Shown piece by piece: positions 47,089 through 55,372 of a stretch of DNA of 64,000 nucleotides. Each line of letters opens with the position of its first letter. Position 1 is the first letter of the stretch. Position numbers and translations under genes: made by a program. The notes under the pieces were generated by a model. The model was not told the origin of the DNA and did not search any database. It worked only from the letters and a program-made list of their open reading frames with translations. The stretch is from Roseicyclus sediminis. Lineage in GTDB: Bacteria; Pseudomonadota; Alphaproteobacteria; Rhodobacterales; Rhodobacteraceae. The stretch covers positions 1 to 64,000 of the forward strand of contig NZ_JAOPHT010000017.1 in the NCBI RefSeq assembly GCF_025515305.1. Direction: 5' to 3'.

Positions 47089-48708
47089 TCACATCCGGAA
47101 AACCCCGAACCGCGTCTCCCCGATCGGCGCGTTCAGCGCCGCCGAGAGCGACAGGGCCAGAACCTCGCGCGTTTTGCGCGGGTCCACGATCCCGTCATCC
47201 CAGAGGCGCGCACTCGCATAAAGCGGATGGGACTGCCGCTCGAACATCTCGACCGTCGGGCGCTTGAACTCGGCCTCCGCCTCCGCCGACCACGTCTCGC
47301 CCGCCTTCTCCATCGCCGCCCGCTTCACCGTGGCAAGCACGCCCGCGGCCTGCGCGCCTCCCATGACCGAGATGCGGGAATTGGGCCAGGTCCAGAGAAA
47401 CCGGGGGGAATAGGCCCGCCCCGCCATCCCGTAATTCCCCGCCCCGAAGGAGCCGCCGACCAGCATGGTGATTTTCGGCACCGCGGTCGTCGCGACCGCT
47501 GTCACCATCTTCGCCCCGTGCCGCGCGATCCCCTCGTTCTCGTATTTCCGCCCCACCATGAAGCCGGTGATGTTCTGCAGAAACACGAGCGGTATCTTCC
47601 GCTGCGAGCACAATTCGACGAAATGCGCGGCCTTCTGCGCGCTTTCCGAGAACAGGACCCCGTTGTTCGCAACTATGCCCACGGGCAGGCCCATCACCTC
47701 GGCGAAGCCCGTGACGATGCTTTCGCCGAAGCGCGGCTTGAACTCGTCGAACCAGCTGTCATCGACGACGCGCGCGATCACCTCGCGGATGTCATAGGGT
47801 GTCGTGAGCGAGGCCGGCACCACGTCGAGGATTTCCTCGGGGTCGAGCGCGGGCGGGCGCCCTGGCCGCGCGGGCGATCGGCCCAGCGCCCCAAGCCCGC
47901 CGCCCGCCGACCCGAGCGAGCCCACCGCGCGCCGCGCCAGCGCCAGCGCATGCGCGTCGTCCTCGGCGAGGTAGTCCGCCACCCCCGAAAGCCGCGTGTG
48001 CACGTCGCCGCCGCCGAGATCCTCCGCCGAGACGACCTCGCCCGTCGCCGCCTGGACGAGCGGCGGGCCGGCAAGGAAGATCGTGCCCTGCTCCTTCACG
48101 ATGATCGTCACGTCCGACATGGCGGGCACATAGGCCCCTCCGGCCGTGCAGCTTCCCATCACCACGGCGATCTGCGGGATGCCTGCCGCACTCATCTGCG
48201 CCTGGTTGTAGAAGATGCGCCCGAAATGGTCCCGGTCGGGAAAGACCTCGTCCTGGTTCGGAAGGTTCGCCCCGCCCGAGTCCACGAGGTAGATGCAGGG
48301 CAGGCGGCACTCGGCGGCGATCTCCTGCGCGCGGAGGTGCTTCTTCACCGTGACCGGGTAATAGGTGCCGCCCTTTACTGTCGCGTCGTTGCAGACGACC
48401 ATCACCTCGCGGCCCATGACCCGGCCCACCCCCGCGATGGCGCCGGCGGCGGGCGCCGCCCCATCGTACATCCCATGCGCGGCCGTGGCCCCCACCTCGA
48501 GGAACGGCGAGCCGGGGTCGAGCAGGTTCGCCACCCGCTCCCGCGGGAGCATCTTGCCCCGCGCGACATGTCGCGCGCGCGCCTTCTCGCCGCCGCCCGC
48601 CGCGGCCCAGGCCGCCGCCTCTTCCACGACGCGGAGCGCTTCCAGATGCGCCGCGCGGTTCGCCCGCGCCTCCTCCGAGCCGCGCACCAGCGTTGATGTC
48701 AGCCGCAT
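47089..48708 (-). CDS. liuB: 3-Methylcrotonyl-CoA carboxylase, carboxyltransferase beta subunit
   Basis: LiuB transfers the carboxyl group from biotin to 3-methylcrotonyl-CoA. The 539-residue protein has the crotonase-like carboxyltransferase halves: [77 protein letters not shown], and in the second half [27 protein letters not shown] and [22 protein letters not shown]. GGANLPxQxxVFPD is typical of MCC-beta. I chose ATG 48708, as an upstream extension would overlap the next gene. Confidence 0.95.
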   Translation of the reverse strand: MRLTSTLVRGSEEARANRAAHLEALRVVEEAAAWAAAGGGEKARARHVARGKMLPRERVANLLDPGSPFLEVGATAAHGMYDGAAPAAGAIAGVGRVMGREVMVVCNDATVKGGTYYPVTVKKHLRAQEIAAECRLPCIYLVDSGGANLPNQDEVFPDRDHFGRIFYNQAQMSAAGIPQIAVVMGSCTAGGAYVPAMSDVTIIVKEQGTIFLAGPPLVQAATGEVVSAEDLGGGDVHTRLSGVADYLAEDDAHALALARRAVGSLGSAGGGLGALGRSPARPGRPPALDPEEILDVVPASLTTPYDIREVIARVVDDSWFDEFKPRFGESIVTGFAEVMGLPVGIVANNGVLFSESAQKAAHFVELCSQRKIPLVFLQNITGFMVGRKYENEGIARHGAKMVTAVATTAVPKITMLVGGSFGAGNYGMAGRAYSPRFLWTWPNSRISVMGGAQAAGVLATVKRAAMEKAGETWSAEAEAEFKRPTVEMFERQSHPLYASARLWDDGIVDPRKTREVLALSLSAALNAPIGETRFGVFRM

Positions 48709-48736
48709 GACCGTTCTCCCCTGCCCCGCCGCATCC

Positions 48737-49036
48737 TCATGTCCCCGCACCCGCCGCCAGGGCACCCGGGTCGAGCGCCACCGCCCGGCCCATCTCGTCC
48801 ACGGCCCGGGCCCAGCCCTCGCCGCAGACGACGACCAGCCGCACGCCCTCGACCGAAGCGGGCCTGGCCGCGCAGTCCGTCGCCTCGCCCCCGGTCTCGG
48901 CCACATAGTCGGCCGCCACCGCGACGATGATCTCCGTCTCGCCGGGCGGGATCGCGCGCAGCCCCCAGAGCGCGCCCAGCGCGACGGCCAGCGCCAGCAG
49001 CGCGGCGAGGCTGATCCGCTGCATCCGACCCATCAT
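48737..49036 (-). CDS. Small membrane-anchored or exported protein between liuA and liuB
   Basis: The 99-residue product starts [28 protein letters not shown], a signal peptide or anchor. A short domain with two Cys follows (EATDCAARP and [18 protein letters not shown]). ATGs at 49036, 49033 and 49024 are all possible. Immediately upstream lies repeat copy B. No family is recognised. It is transcribed with the liu genes. Confidence 0.6.
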   Translation of the reverse strand: MMGRMQRISLAALLALAVALGALWGLRAIPPGETEIIVAVAADYVAETGGEATDCAARPASVEGVRLVVVCGEGWARAVDEMGRAVALDPGALAAGAGT

Positions 49037-49053
49037 TGCGCGCCGCCCTGCCC

Positions 49054-49110
49054 CTTCATCCTGGCCGAAAACTCCGGGGGAGCGTCGCAGACGCGGGGGC
49101 GGAGCCCCCA
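49054..49110. repeat. Two-hairpin intergenic repeat, copy B
   Basis: This copy shares the first 31 bases with copy A (41262-41320) and then has stems GCGTC-GCA-GACGC and GGGGGC-GGA-GCCCCC. Both arms of the first stem differ from copy A but still pair. It lies between liuA and the small membrane protein gene. Confidence 0.8.
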
Positions 49111-49135
49111 TGACGGCACATGACGCCCCGCACCA

Positions 49136-50302
49136 TCATCCGCCCATCGCCCCCATCAGTTCGCGGCCCACGAGCATCCGGCGGATCTCCGATGTTCCCG
49201 CGCCGATCTCCATGAGCTTCGCATCCCGGAACATGCGGCTGACCGCGCTGTCGTTCAGGAACCCCGCGCCGCCCATCGCCTGCACCGCCTGGTGCGCGAC
49301 CTTCATTCCCTCTTCCGAGGCGTAAAGCACGCAGGCCGCCGCGTCCTGGCGCGTGACCTCGCCCCGGTCGCAGGCCTTGGCGACCTCGTAGGCATAGGCG
49401 CGGGCCGAGTTCATCGCGGTGTACATGTCCGCGATCTTGCCCTGCATCAGCTGGAAGGTCCCGATCGGCTGCCCGAACTGGTGGCGGTCGCGCATGTAGG
49501 GCATGACCTCGTCGAGGCAGCCGGCCATGATCCCGATGTTGACGCCCGAAAGGACGACCCGCTCGTAGTCGAGGCCGGACATCAGGACGCGCACGCCCTT
49601 GCCCTCCTCACCGAGCACGTTCTCGAAGGGCACCTCCACGTCCTCGAAGATCAGCTCCGCCGTGTTCGAGCCGCGCATCCCGAGCTTGTCGAAGTGCGGC
49701 GAGGTGGAGAACCCCTTCATCTCCTTCTCGATCAGGAAGGCGGTGATCCCCTTGGACCCCGCATCCGGATCGGTTTTGGCGTAGACGACGAGCGTATCGG
49801 CATCGGGCCCGTTCGTGATCCAGTACTTGGTCCCGTTCAGCACGTAGCGATCGTTCTTCTTGTCGGCGCGGAGCTTCATGCCGACGACGTCCGATCCCGC
49901 GCCCGCCTCCGACATGGCGAGCGCGCCGACATGCTCCCCCGAAACGAGGCGCGGCAGATACTTCGCCTTCTGCTCGGGCGTGCCGTTCAGCTTGATCTGG
50001 TTCACGCAGAGGTTGGAATGCGCGCCGTAGCTGAGGCCGATGGACGCCGAGGCGCGGCTGATCTCCTCGACGGCGACCGTATGGGCGAGGTAGCCCATGC
50101 CCGCCCCGCCGAAGTCCTCGTCGACGGTGATGCCGAGAAGGCCCAGCTCTCCCATCTCGCGCCAGAGTTCGTTCGGAAACGCGTTCGTCCGGTCGACTTC
50201 GGCGGCGATGGGCTTCACCCGCTCCTGCGCCCAGCGATGCACCATCTCGCGCAGCGCGTTCACGTCGTCGCCCAGATCGAAGGTCATAGAAGCCGTGAAC
50301 AT
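49136..50302 (-). CDS. liuA: Isovaleryl-CoA dehydrogenase
   Basis: LiuA oxidises isovaleryl-CoA to 3-methylcrotonyl-CoA with FAD, feeding electrons to ETF. The 388-residue acyl-CoA dehydrogenase has [37 protein letters not shown] (FAD/substrate site). It has the isovaleryl-type catalytic Glu in [11 protein letters not shown] (around residue 250) rather than at the C-terminal position of other ACADs, and the closing [42 protein letters not shown]. It is the first gene of the liu operon behind a strong promoter. Confidence 0.96.
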   Translation of the reverse strand: MFTASMTFDLGDDVNALREMVHRWAQERVKPIAAEVDRTNAFPNELWREMGELGLLGITVDEDFGGAGMGYLAHTVAVEEISRASASIGLSYGAHSNLCVNQIKLNGTPEQKAKYLPRLVSGEHVGALAMSEAGAGSDVVGMKLRADKKNDRYVLNGTKYWITNGPDADTLVVYAKTDPDAGSKGITAFLIEKEMKGFSTSPHFDKLGMRGSNTAELIFEDVEVPFENVLGEEGKGVRVLMSGLDYERVVLSGVNIGIMAGCLDEVMPYMRDRHQFGQPIGTFQLMQGKIADMYTAMNSARAYAYEVAKACDRGEVTRQDAAACVLYASEEGMKVAHQAVQAMGGAGFLNDSAVSRMFRDAKLMEIGAGTSEIRRMLVGRELMGAMGG

Positions 50303-50315
50303 GACCCACCTCCCC

Positions 50316-50339
50316 TTAATTGAACGGTCGTTCAGTTAA
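50316..50339. promoter_or_regulatory. TetR-type operator over the liuA promoter
   Basis: TTAATTGAACG-GT-CGTTCAGTTAA is a 24-bp near-perfect palindrome (one mismatch per half). It overlaps the -10 box and the expected transcription start of liuA. The TGAACG/CGTTCA core is the kind bound by TetR-family repressors of fatty-acid and branched-chain pathways. No regulator gene lies next to it in this window. Confidence 0.7.
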
Positions 50340-50364
50340 TAGGCGACGCGCGTGGCCCTGTCAA
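50336..50364 (-). promoter_or_regulatory. Consensus promoter of the liu operon
   Basis: On the minus strand TTGACA (50364-50359) and TATTAA (50341-50336) are separated by 17 bases. Both boxes are near sigma-70 consensus, unusual for this GC-rich window. The start of transcription would be near 50329, inside the operator. Confidence 0.7.
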
Positions 50365-50450
50365 AGGATTCCCGGTCGGCCCCGCCTTGCGTCCGCCGTT
50401 TCGCGGTGGTCCATTGCCGGCCGCAACCGACCGGACCGGGACCTTCTCCA

Positions 50451-51356
50451 ATGCTGCCATTCGAGATCTGGGATGTCTTCACGACACGCCCCTTCGCGGG
50501 CAACCCGCTGGCCATCGTCGAGGAGGCGGACGGCCTGAGCGACGCGCAGATGCAGACGCTGGCGCGGCAGTTCAACCTGTCGGAGACGATTTTCGTCCAG
50601 ACCCCCGAGGATCCCGCCCACACCGCAAAGGTGCGGATCTTCACGCCCACGGCCGAGATCCCCTTCGCCGGGCACCCGACCGTGGGCTGCGCGCTTTTTC
50701 TCGCGGCACGCCACGGGCTGACGCGGGTGACGCTCGAGGAGCGGGCGGGCCTCGTCCCCGTCACCATCGGCGGCACGCCCGAGGGCCCGGTGGCGGAGTT
50801 CACCGCCCCGCGCCTGCCGCAGCCCATCGGCCACGCACCGGCGCCCGCCACGATTGCCGCCGCCATCGGCGTTCCGCCAGAGGCGGTCGGCCCGGGCCGG
50901 CCAGGCGCCTTCGAGGGCGGCCCCGCCTTCCTGTTCGCACAGTTGTCCGACCTCGCCGATCTCGCGGCGGCCCGGCCCCGCGAGCCGGGCTGGACCGCGC
51001 TGATGGAGGAGACAGCGATCGACGACACCGGCCGGTCGGCGGTGGGCCTCTATGTCTACACGCGGGGCGGGGGCGCCGACTATCGCGCCCGCATGTTCGC
51101 CCCCGGCGACGGCATCGCCGAGGACCCGGCCACGGGTTCGGCCACCGCGATCCTAGCGGCCCAGCTTCTCGCCAACGGCGCGCTGCCAGATGGCACCACC
51201 ACCCTGTCGCTTCTCCAGGGGGTCGAGATGGGGCGGCCCAGCGCCCTCCGCCTGACCGTAGAAGTCGGGGGCGGCGCGCTCGCGGCGATCCGCGTCGCCG
51301 GCTCCGCCTGCCCGGTCTCGGAGGGCCGGATACGCATTCCCGACCCTCCCGCGTGA
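50451..51356 (+). CDS. PhzF-family isomerase/epimerase-like protein
   Basis: The PhzF fold catalyses proton-shuttle isomerisations, as in phenazine synthesis. The 301-residue protein has FEIWDVFTTRPFAGNPLAIV, the catalytic Glu45 in NLSETIFV (the same number as in PhzF of Pseudomonas), and EIPFAGHPTVGCA. It also has the second-half motif GDGIAEDPATGSATAILAAQL. The natural substrate is unknown, and no phenazine genes are nearby. It is divergent from liuA; the 148-base gap contains the liu promoter. Confidence 0.93.
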   Translation: MLPFEIWDVFTTRPFAGNPLAIVEEADGLSDAQMQTLARQFNLSETIFVQTPEDPAHTAKVRIFTPTAEIPFAGHPTVGCALFLAARHGLTRVTLEERAGLVPVTIGGTPEGPVAEFTAPRLPQPIGHAPAPATIAAAIGVPPEAVGPGRPGAFEGGPAFLFAQLSDLADLAAARPREPGWTALMEETAIDDTGRSAVGLYVYTRGGGADYRARMFAPGDGIAEDPATGSATAILAAQLLANGALPDGTTTLSLLQGVEMGRPSALRLTVEVGGGALAAIRVAGSACPVSEGRIRIPDPPA

Positions 51357-51401
51357 GATAGCGCCTTTCCCGCGGCAGCGCCGCCCCCTATATCGTTCGG
51401 C

Positions 51402-51845
51402 ATGATCGGTGATCTCCTCCGCCGCCTGACGGCCCCGGGCCCCGAGCCCCTTCCCTTCGACGACGCGCGCCTCGCGCTCGCCGCGCTTCTTGTGCGCATC
51501 GCGCGGGCGGACGGCGAATACGAAGGGGTCGAGATCGGGCGCATCGACCGCATCCTCGCCACGCGCTACGGGCTCACGCCCTTCGAGGCGGCGAAACTGC
51601 GCGGCGAGGCAGAGGCGCTCGAGGCCGAAGCGCCCGACACGGTGCGCTTCACCCGCGCCATCAAGGAGGCGGTTCCCTACGACGACCGGGTGAAGGTGGT
51701 CGAGGCCCTCTGGGCGATCGTCCTGGCCGATGGCGCGCGGGACCACGAGGAGGACGCGATCCTCCGTCTCGTCGCGCCCATGCTGGGCGTGAACGACCGC
51801 GATTCGAACCTTGCGCGGCAGCGGGTCGAAGCCGGCCGCGCATGA
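51402..51845 (+). CDS. TerB-like (tellurite-resistance) domain protein
   Basis: The 147-residue helical protein has the TerB pattern: LALAALLVRIARADGEYEGVEIGRIDRIL, then FTRAIKEAVPYDDRVKVVEALWAIVLADGARDHEEDAILRLVAPMLGV. The duplicated Ala-Asp-Gly with acidic residues forms the metal-binding ends in TerB. No other ter genes are present, so tellurite resistance should not be inferred. Its stop overlaps the next start by 4 bases. Confidence 0.88.
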   Translation: MIGDLLRRLTAPGPEPLPFDDARLALAALLVRIARADGEYEGVEIGRIDRILATRYGLTPFEAAKLRGEAEALEAEAPDTVRFTRAIKEAVPYDDRVKVVEALWAIVLADGARDHEEDAILRLVAPMLGVNDRDSNLARQRVEAGRA

Positions 51846-52594
51846 TCGCCACCCTGCCGATGTATCTCAGGCCCGAGACGCGCGAGGCGACGGAGGCGTT
51901 TTGGGCCGGCATCCGCGACAGGCTGCGCGATGCAGGCATCCCCGCACCCGACACGCTCGACCACACCATCCCGCCTGCCGAGGCCTGGGGGCGCAGCGAC
52001 CTTGTCCTGTCGCAGATCTGCAACTTGCCCTGGCGCATCGGCTTCGCGGACCGTGTCACGCTGGTCGCCCTGCCGGACCTCGGCCTGCCGGGCACGCGGC
52101 CCGGGGACTACCACAGTGTCCTGATCGCGCGCACCGACGACCGGCGCGAGACGCTGGCCGAGTTCGCGGGCGCGACCATCGCCCTGAACGCCGCGGACAG
52201 CCAGTCGGGCTGGGGCTCTCCGGCCGCGGCCGCCGCACGGGCCGGTATCGAATTCGGCCGCGGGCTCGTCACCGGGGCCCATGCCGAAAGCGCGCGCGCC
52301 GTGGCCGAGAACCGCGCCGACCTCGCGGCCATCGACGCGGCCACCTGGCGCATGATCCGCCGATGGGACCCTTTCGCCGCCCGACTGCGCGTCTTCGCCC
52401 GCACACCGCCAACCCCGGCGCTGGCCTATATCACCGCCGGCCGAAAGGACCCCGCCCCCTACCGGGCGGCGCTGGAAGGCGCGCTGGACGCCCTGCCCGG
52501 CGAGACCAGGGGACTTATCGGGCTCGCCGGCCTGGTCGCACCCGATCCCGACGCCTACAGCGCACTTTCCGTGCCTCCCGCGCCGCCCGAATAG
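51842..52594 (+). CDS. PhnD-like solute-binding-fold protein without signal peptide
   Basis: The 250-residue protein has the PhnD/phosphate-phosphonate binding-protein pattern: MIATLPMYLRPETREATEAFWAGIRDRL, SDLVLSQICNLPWR, GDYHSVLIAR, ALNAADSQSGWGSPAAA, TGAHAESARAVAENRADLAAIDAATWRMI. It starts directly with the first strand, has no signal peptide and no transporter genes beside it, so it is probably cytoplasmic. Translationally coupled to the TerB-like gene (ATGA). Function is unknown; it may sense or bind an anion or small ligand. Confidence 0.8.
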   Translation: MIATLPMYLRPETREATEAFWAGIRDRLRDAGIPAPDTLDHTIPPAEAWGRSDLVLSQICNLPWRIGFADRVTLVALPDLGLPGTRPGDYHSVLIARTDDRRETLAEFAGATIALNAADSQSGWGSPAAAAARAGIEFGRGLVTGAHAESARAVAENRADLAAIDAATWRMIRRWDPFAARLRVFARTPPTPALAYITAGRKDPAPYRAALEGALDALPGETRGLIGLAGLVAPDPDAYSALSVPPAPPE

Positions 52595-52694
52595 GCAAAA
52601 CTCGCCCGAAACGACCGGATTCGCAGCCTTCCGTCGCGGAAACCTGCCGCACAAGCGCACAGGGGAATTGCATTTGCCTGCTTCATGGGCGCAA

Positions 52695-52706
52695 ATCGTC
52701 GACGAT
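52695..52706. promoter_or_regulatory. 12-bp palindrome upstream of the transporter genes
   Basis: ATCGTCGACGAT is a perfect palindrome 25 bases upstream of the predicted GTG start of the ABC ATPase. It may be an operator. I see no clear -35/-10 pair beside it. Confidence 0.25.
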
Positions 52707-52730
52707 CAACAGGCGGGGCCCAAAACCATC

Positions 52731-53510
52731 GTGACGGAAGCGACCACCCCGGTGATCCGCATCACCGGTCTACACAAGAGCTTTGGCGACCTTCACGTCC
52801 TGCGCGGTGTCGACATGACAGCCCGCGCGGGCGACGTGGTCTCGCTCATCGGATCGTCCGGATCGGGCAAGTCGACGCTCCTGCGCTGCGCGAACCTTCT
52901 CGAGGACAGCCAGCAGGGCGAAATCCTGTTCGAGGGCGAGCCCGTGGTCTGGCGCGGCGCCGGCGCCGGGCGCCACCCCGCCGACCGCGAGCAGGTGCGG
53001 CGCATACGAACCAACCTCTCGATGGTGTTCCAGCAATTCAACCTCTGGTCCCACCTCACCGTGCTGCAGAACGTCATGGAAGCGCCCGTGACCGTCCTCG
53101 GCGAGGATCGCGCCGAGGTCGAGGACCGCGCCCGCGCCCTTCTCGACAAGGTCGGCATCGGCGACAAGTGCGAGGCCTGGCCCGCGCAGCTGTCGGGCGG
53201 CCAGCAGCAGCGCGCCGCCATTGCCCGCGCGCTCTGCATGCAGCCCCGCGCCCTTCTCTTCGACGAGCCGACCTCGGCGCTCGACCCCGAGCTCGAGCAG
53301 GAGGTGGTGCGCGTGATCCGCGGCCTCGCCGAGGAAGGGCGCACGATGATCCTCGTCACCCACGACATGCGCATGGCGCGCGACATCTCCGACCACGTCG
53401 TGTTCCTCCACGAGGGACGCGTCGAGGAAGAAGGGCCGCCCGACCAGCTCTTCGGCGCGCCGACCTCGCCGCGCCTCCGCCAGTTCCTCAGCCATGGCCA
53501 CGCGGCCTGA
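52731..53510 (+). CDS. Polar amino-acid-type ABC transporter ATPase
   Basis: This HisP/GlnQ-type ATPase drives uptake of amino acids or small amines. From GTG 52731 the 259-residue product has Walker A GSSGSGKST (41-49), Q-loop FQQFNLWSH, signature LSGGQQQRAAIARAL, Walker B LLFDEPTSALDPEL and switch His VTHDM. A TTG at 52668 would add 21 residues not found in the family. It starts a unit with a binding protein, two permeases and a gamma-glutamylamine ligase. The downstream genes suggest polyamine or related amine transport. Confidence 0.93.
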   Translation: MTEATTPVIRITGLHKSFGDLHVLRGVDMTARAGDVVSLIGSSGSGKSTLLRCANLLEDSQQGEILFEGEPVVWRGAGAGRHPADREQVRRIRTNLSMVFQQFNLWSHLTVLQNVMEAPVTVLGEDRAEVEDRARALLDKVGIGDKCEAWPAQLSGGQQQRAAIARALCMQPRALLFDEPTSALDPELEQEVVRVIRGLAEEGRTMILVTHDMRMARDISDHVVFLHEGRVEEEGPPDQLFGAPTSPRLRQFLSHGHAA

Positions 53511-53549
53511 GCTCGAGGCGAAACCACCCAGACAAGACACAGGGAGACC

Positions 53550-54272
53550 ATGATGAAATACCTGATCCTCACCGCCGGACTCCTGGCGATGTCCGCGGGC
53601 GCGGCCAGCGCCCAGGACGTCGTCCGCATGGGCACCGAGGGCGCCTACCCTCCGTACAACTTCATCAACGACAACGGCGAGATCGACGGCTTCGAGCGCG
53701 TGCTCGGCGACGAGCTGTGCATGCGGGCGGGACTGACCTGCGAATGGGTCCAGAACGACTGGGATTCGATCATCCCCAACCTGACGAGCGGAAACTACGA
53801 CACGATCATCGCCGGCATGTCGATCACCGCCGAGCGTGACGAGGTCATCGACTTCACCCAGCCCTACATTCCGCCGGCCTCCTCGCTGTTCATGGCGCTG
53901 TCCGAGGATGCCGACCTCGAAGGCGGCGTGATCGCGGCGCAGACCAACACGATCCAGGCGGGCTACATCGCCGAGACGGGCGCGACGCTCATCGAGTTCG
54001 CCACGCCCGACGAGACGGTGGCCGCGGTCCGCAACGGCGAGGCCGACGCGGTCTTCGCCGATGGCGACTACCTCCTGCCGATCGCGAACGAGGACGCCGA
54101 CCTCATGATCGTGGGCGAGCCCGTCCAGCTGGGCGGCGGCGTCGGCATGGGCATGCGCGAGGGCGACGAGCGCCTCGCGGCCTTCGATGCGGCCATCACC
54201 GCGATGAAGGAAGACGGCACGCTGAACGCGCTGATCCTCGAGTGGTTCGGCGAGGAAGCCGCGACCTGGTAA
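53550..54272 (+). CDS. Periplasmic substrate-binding protein, family 3
   Basis: The 240-residue protein has a signal peptide (MMKYLILTAGLLAMSAGAASA). The mature part is the family 3 fold: VRMGTEGAYPPYNFINDNGEIDGFERVLGDELCMRAGLTCEWVQNDWDSIIPNLTSGNYDTIIAGMSITAERDEVIDFTQPYIPP. Trp-Asp-Ser-Ile-Ile-Pro and the MSIT...R...DFT pattern match lysine/arginine/ornithine-type binding proteins. The two Cys could form a disulfide. Start may be 53550 or the next ATG at 53553. It is 39 bases from the ATPase. Confidence 0.93.
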   Translation: MMKYLILTAGLLAMSAGAASAQDVVRMGTEGAYPPYNFINDNGEIDGFERVLGDELCMRAGLTCEWVQNDWDSIIPNLTSGNYDTIIAGMSITAERDEVIDFTQPYIPPASSLFMALSEDADLEGGVIAAQTNTIQAGYIAETGATLIEFATPDETVAAVRNGEADAVFADGDYLLPIANEDADLMIVGEPVQLGGGVGMGMREGDERLAAFDAAITAMKEDGTLNALILEWFGEEAATW

Positions 54273-54310
54273 GCCTTCCGGGCCGGGGGCGCACAACCGC
54301 GCCTCCGGCC

Positions 54311-54333
54311 CTTCATCTTTCCGGAAATACGCA
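54311..54333. repeat. Short intergenic repeat, copy 2
   Basis: CTTCATCTTTCCGGAAATAC followed by GCAA lies between the binding protein and first permease genes. Copy 1 is at 47035-47057. Here the four-base middle is CCGG, giving a TTTCCGGAAA palindrome instead of CTCC. Confidence 0.65.
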
Positions 54334-54360
54334 AGATCCGCCGCCGGCCAAAGGGCCCAG

Positions 54361-55242
54361 ATGTTCGAGTTCTGCACCGACCCCGCCACGCTCGACACCC
54401 TCCGCTGGTTCAGCTGCTACCTGACCAACGGCGCGCATTTCCTGTTCTACCAGTCCTTCCTCGTGGTCTTCGCGCTTCTGGCCGTGACCGCGCCCGCGGC
54501 GCTGGCCTTCGGGTTCGCCGCCGCCGCCGCCTCGCGGTCGCAGATCCTGCCGCTCTCGTGGCTCGGCAAGACCTACACCGCCATGGTCCGCGGCGTGCCG
54601 GACATCGTCTTCTTCCTGTTCTTCGTGCTGGTCCTCGACCAGGGCATCGAATTCCTGCGCCACTCCGTCGTGTGCCCCGACTGGACCGACCCGATCCGGC
54701 AGGGCGCGAACTTCCTCGTCTGCCCCGACGCGCGCACGCCGCAATCCTCGGCGCCGCAATGGGTCCACGAGACCTATGGCTTCGCGCTGGCCGTGTTCAC
54801 CTATGCCATCGTCTTCGGCGCCTTCTGCGGCAATGTCCTCTTCGGCGCGATGCGCGCCGTCCCCCGCGCGCAGCTCGAGACAGGGGAAGCCTACGGCATG
54901 TCGCGCCGCCAGGTCTTCTGGCGCATCCTCGTGCCGCAGATGTGGATCTACGCCCTGCCGGGCCTATCCAACATCTGGATGATCCTGATCAAGGCCACGC
55001 CGCTGCTGTTCCTGCTGGGGATCGAGGACATCGTCTACTGGGCGCGCGAGCTCGGCGGCAGCCGCACGTCGGCCTACCAGTACCCCCACCCCGACTGGCG
55101 CTTCTGGTACTTCTTCGGCCTGCTCGTCTTCTACCTCGCCTTCACGCGCGTCTCCGAGATCGTGCTCGCGCGGCTGACGGCCCGCCTCAGCCACGGGCAG
55201 GCGACGGCGGCGGGCGAAGACCTCCGGAAGGCCGCAGCATGA
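54361..55242 (+). CDS. ABC transporter permease 1 (HisQ-like)
   Basis: The 293-residue inner-membrane permease has several helices and the EAA motif ETGEAYGMSRRQVFWRILVPQMWIYALPGLSN that contacts the ATPase. It is longer than most HisQ proteins. Between two helices there is an extra loop of about 45 residues (FLRHSVVCPDWTDPIRQG, FLVCPDARTPQSSAPQW) with two Cys, probably periplasmic. It follows the binding protein gene by 88 bases, which contain a short repeat, and precedes the tandem palindromes. Confidence 0.9.
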   Translation: MFEFCTDPATLDTLRWFSCYLTNGAHFLFYQSFLVVFALLAVTAPAALAFGFAAAAASRSQILPLSWLGKTYTAMVRGVPDIVFFLFFVLVLDQGIEFLRHSVVCPDWTDPIRQGANFLVCPDARTPQSSAPQWVHETYGFALAVFTYAIVFGAFCGNVLFGAMRAVPRAQLETGEAYGMSRRQVFWRILVPQMWIYALPGLSNIWMILIKATPLLFLLGIEDIVYWARELGGSRTSAYQYPHPDWRFWYFFGLLVFYLAFTRVSEIVLARLTARLSHGQATAAGEDLRKAAA

Positions 55243-55265
55243 GAACCCGCCGTACCCCGGCCGCC

Positions 55266-55353
55266 GCGTCTTTTGGAAAAGACGCACCAGAGCCTTGCAA
55301 GGCTCTGGCCACGCCCTTGCAAGGGCGTCGCAAATCCCTTGCAAGGGATTTGC
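55266..55353. repeat. Four tandem palindromes between the permease genes
   Basis: Four different inverted repeats lie head to tail: 55266-55285 (GCGTCTTTT-GG-AAAAGACGC), 55287-55308 (11-bp arms, CCAGAGCCTTG/CAAGGCTCTGG), 55311-55328 (ACGCCCTTG/CAAGGGCGT) and 55330-55353 (12-bp arms, GCAAATCCCTTG/CAAGGGATTTGC). The last three share the core CCTTGCAAGG but have different outer arms. No T-tract follows. Confidence 0.9.
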
Positions 55354-55372
55354 CCGCTGCCGGTGACCGCCC

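Noticed and set aside
44169-48708. Propionyl-CoA carboxylase (pccA/pccB) as the identity of the carboxylase genes
   Set aside because: The context with isovaleryl-CoA dehydrogenase, HMG-CoA lyase and a hydratase, plus the GGANLPxQ motif, fits methylcrotonyl-CoA carboxylase better.
50451-51356. Phenazine synthesis cluster
   Set aside because: PhzF-like proteins are widespread and none of phzA-E or phzG is present.
51402-51845. Tellurite-resistance operon
   Set aside because: Only a TerB-like domain is present; no other ter genes are seen.
52668-52730. Start of the ABC ATPase at TTG 52668
   Set aside because: The added 21 residues do not fit the family and the SD is too close; GTG 52731 gives the normal N-terminus.
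55266-55353. CRISPR-like array
   Set aside because: The units are individual palindromes with different arms and 1-2 base gaps. There are no conserved repeats with unique spacers and no cas genes.
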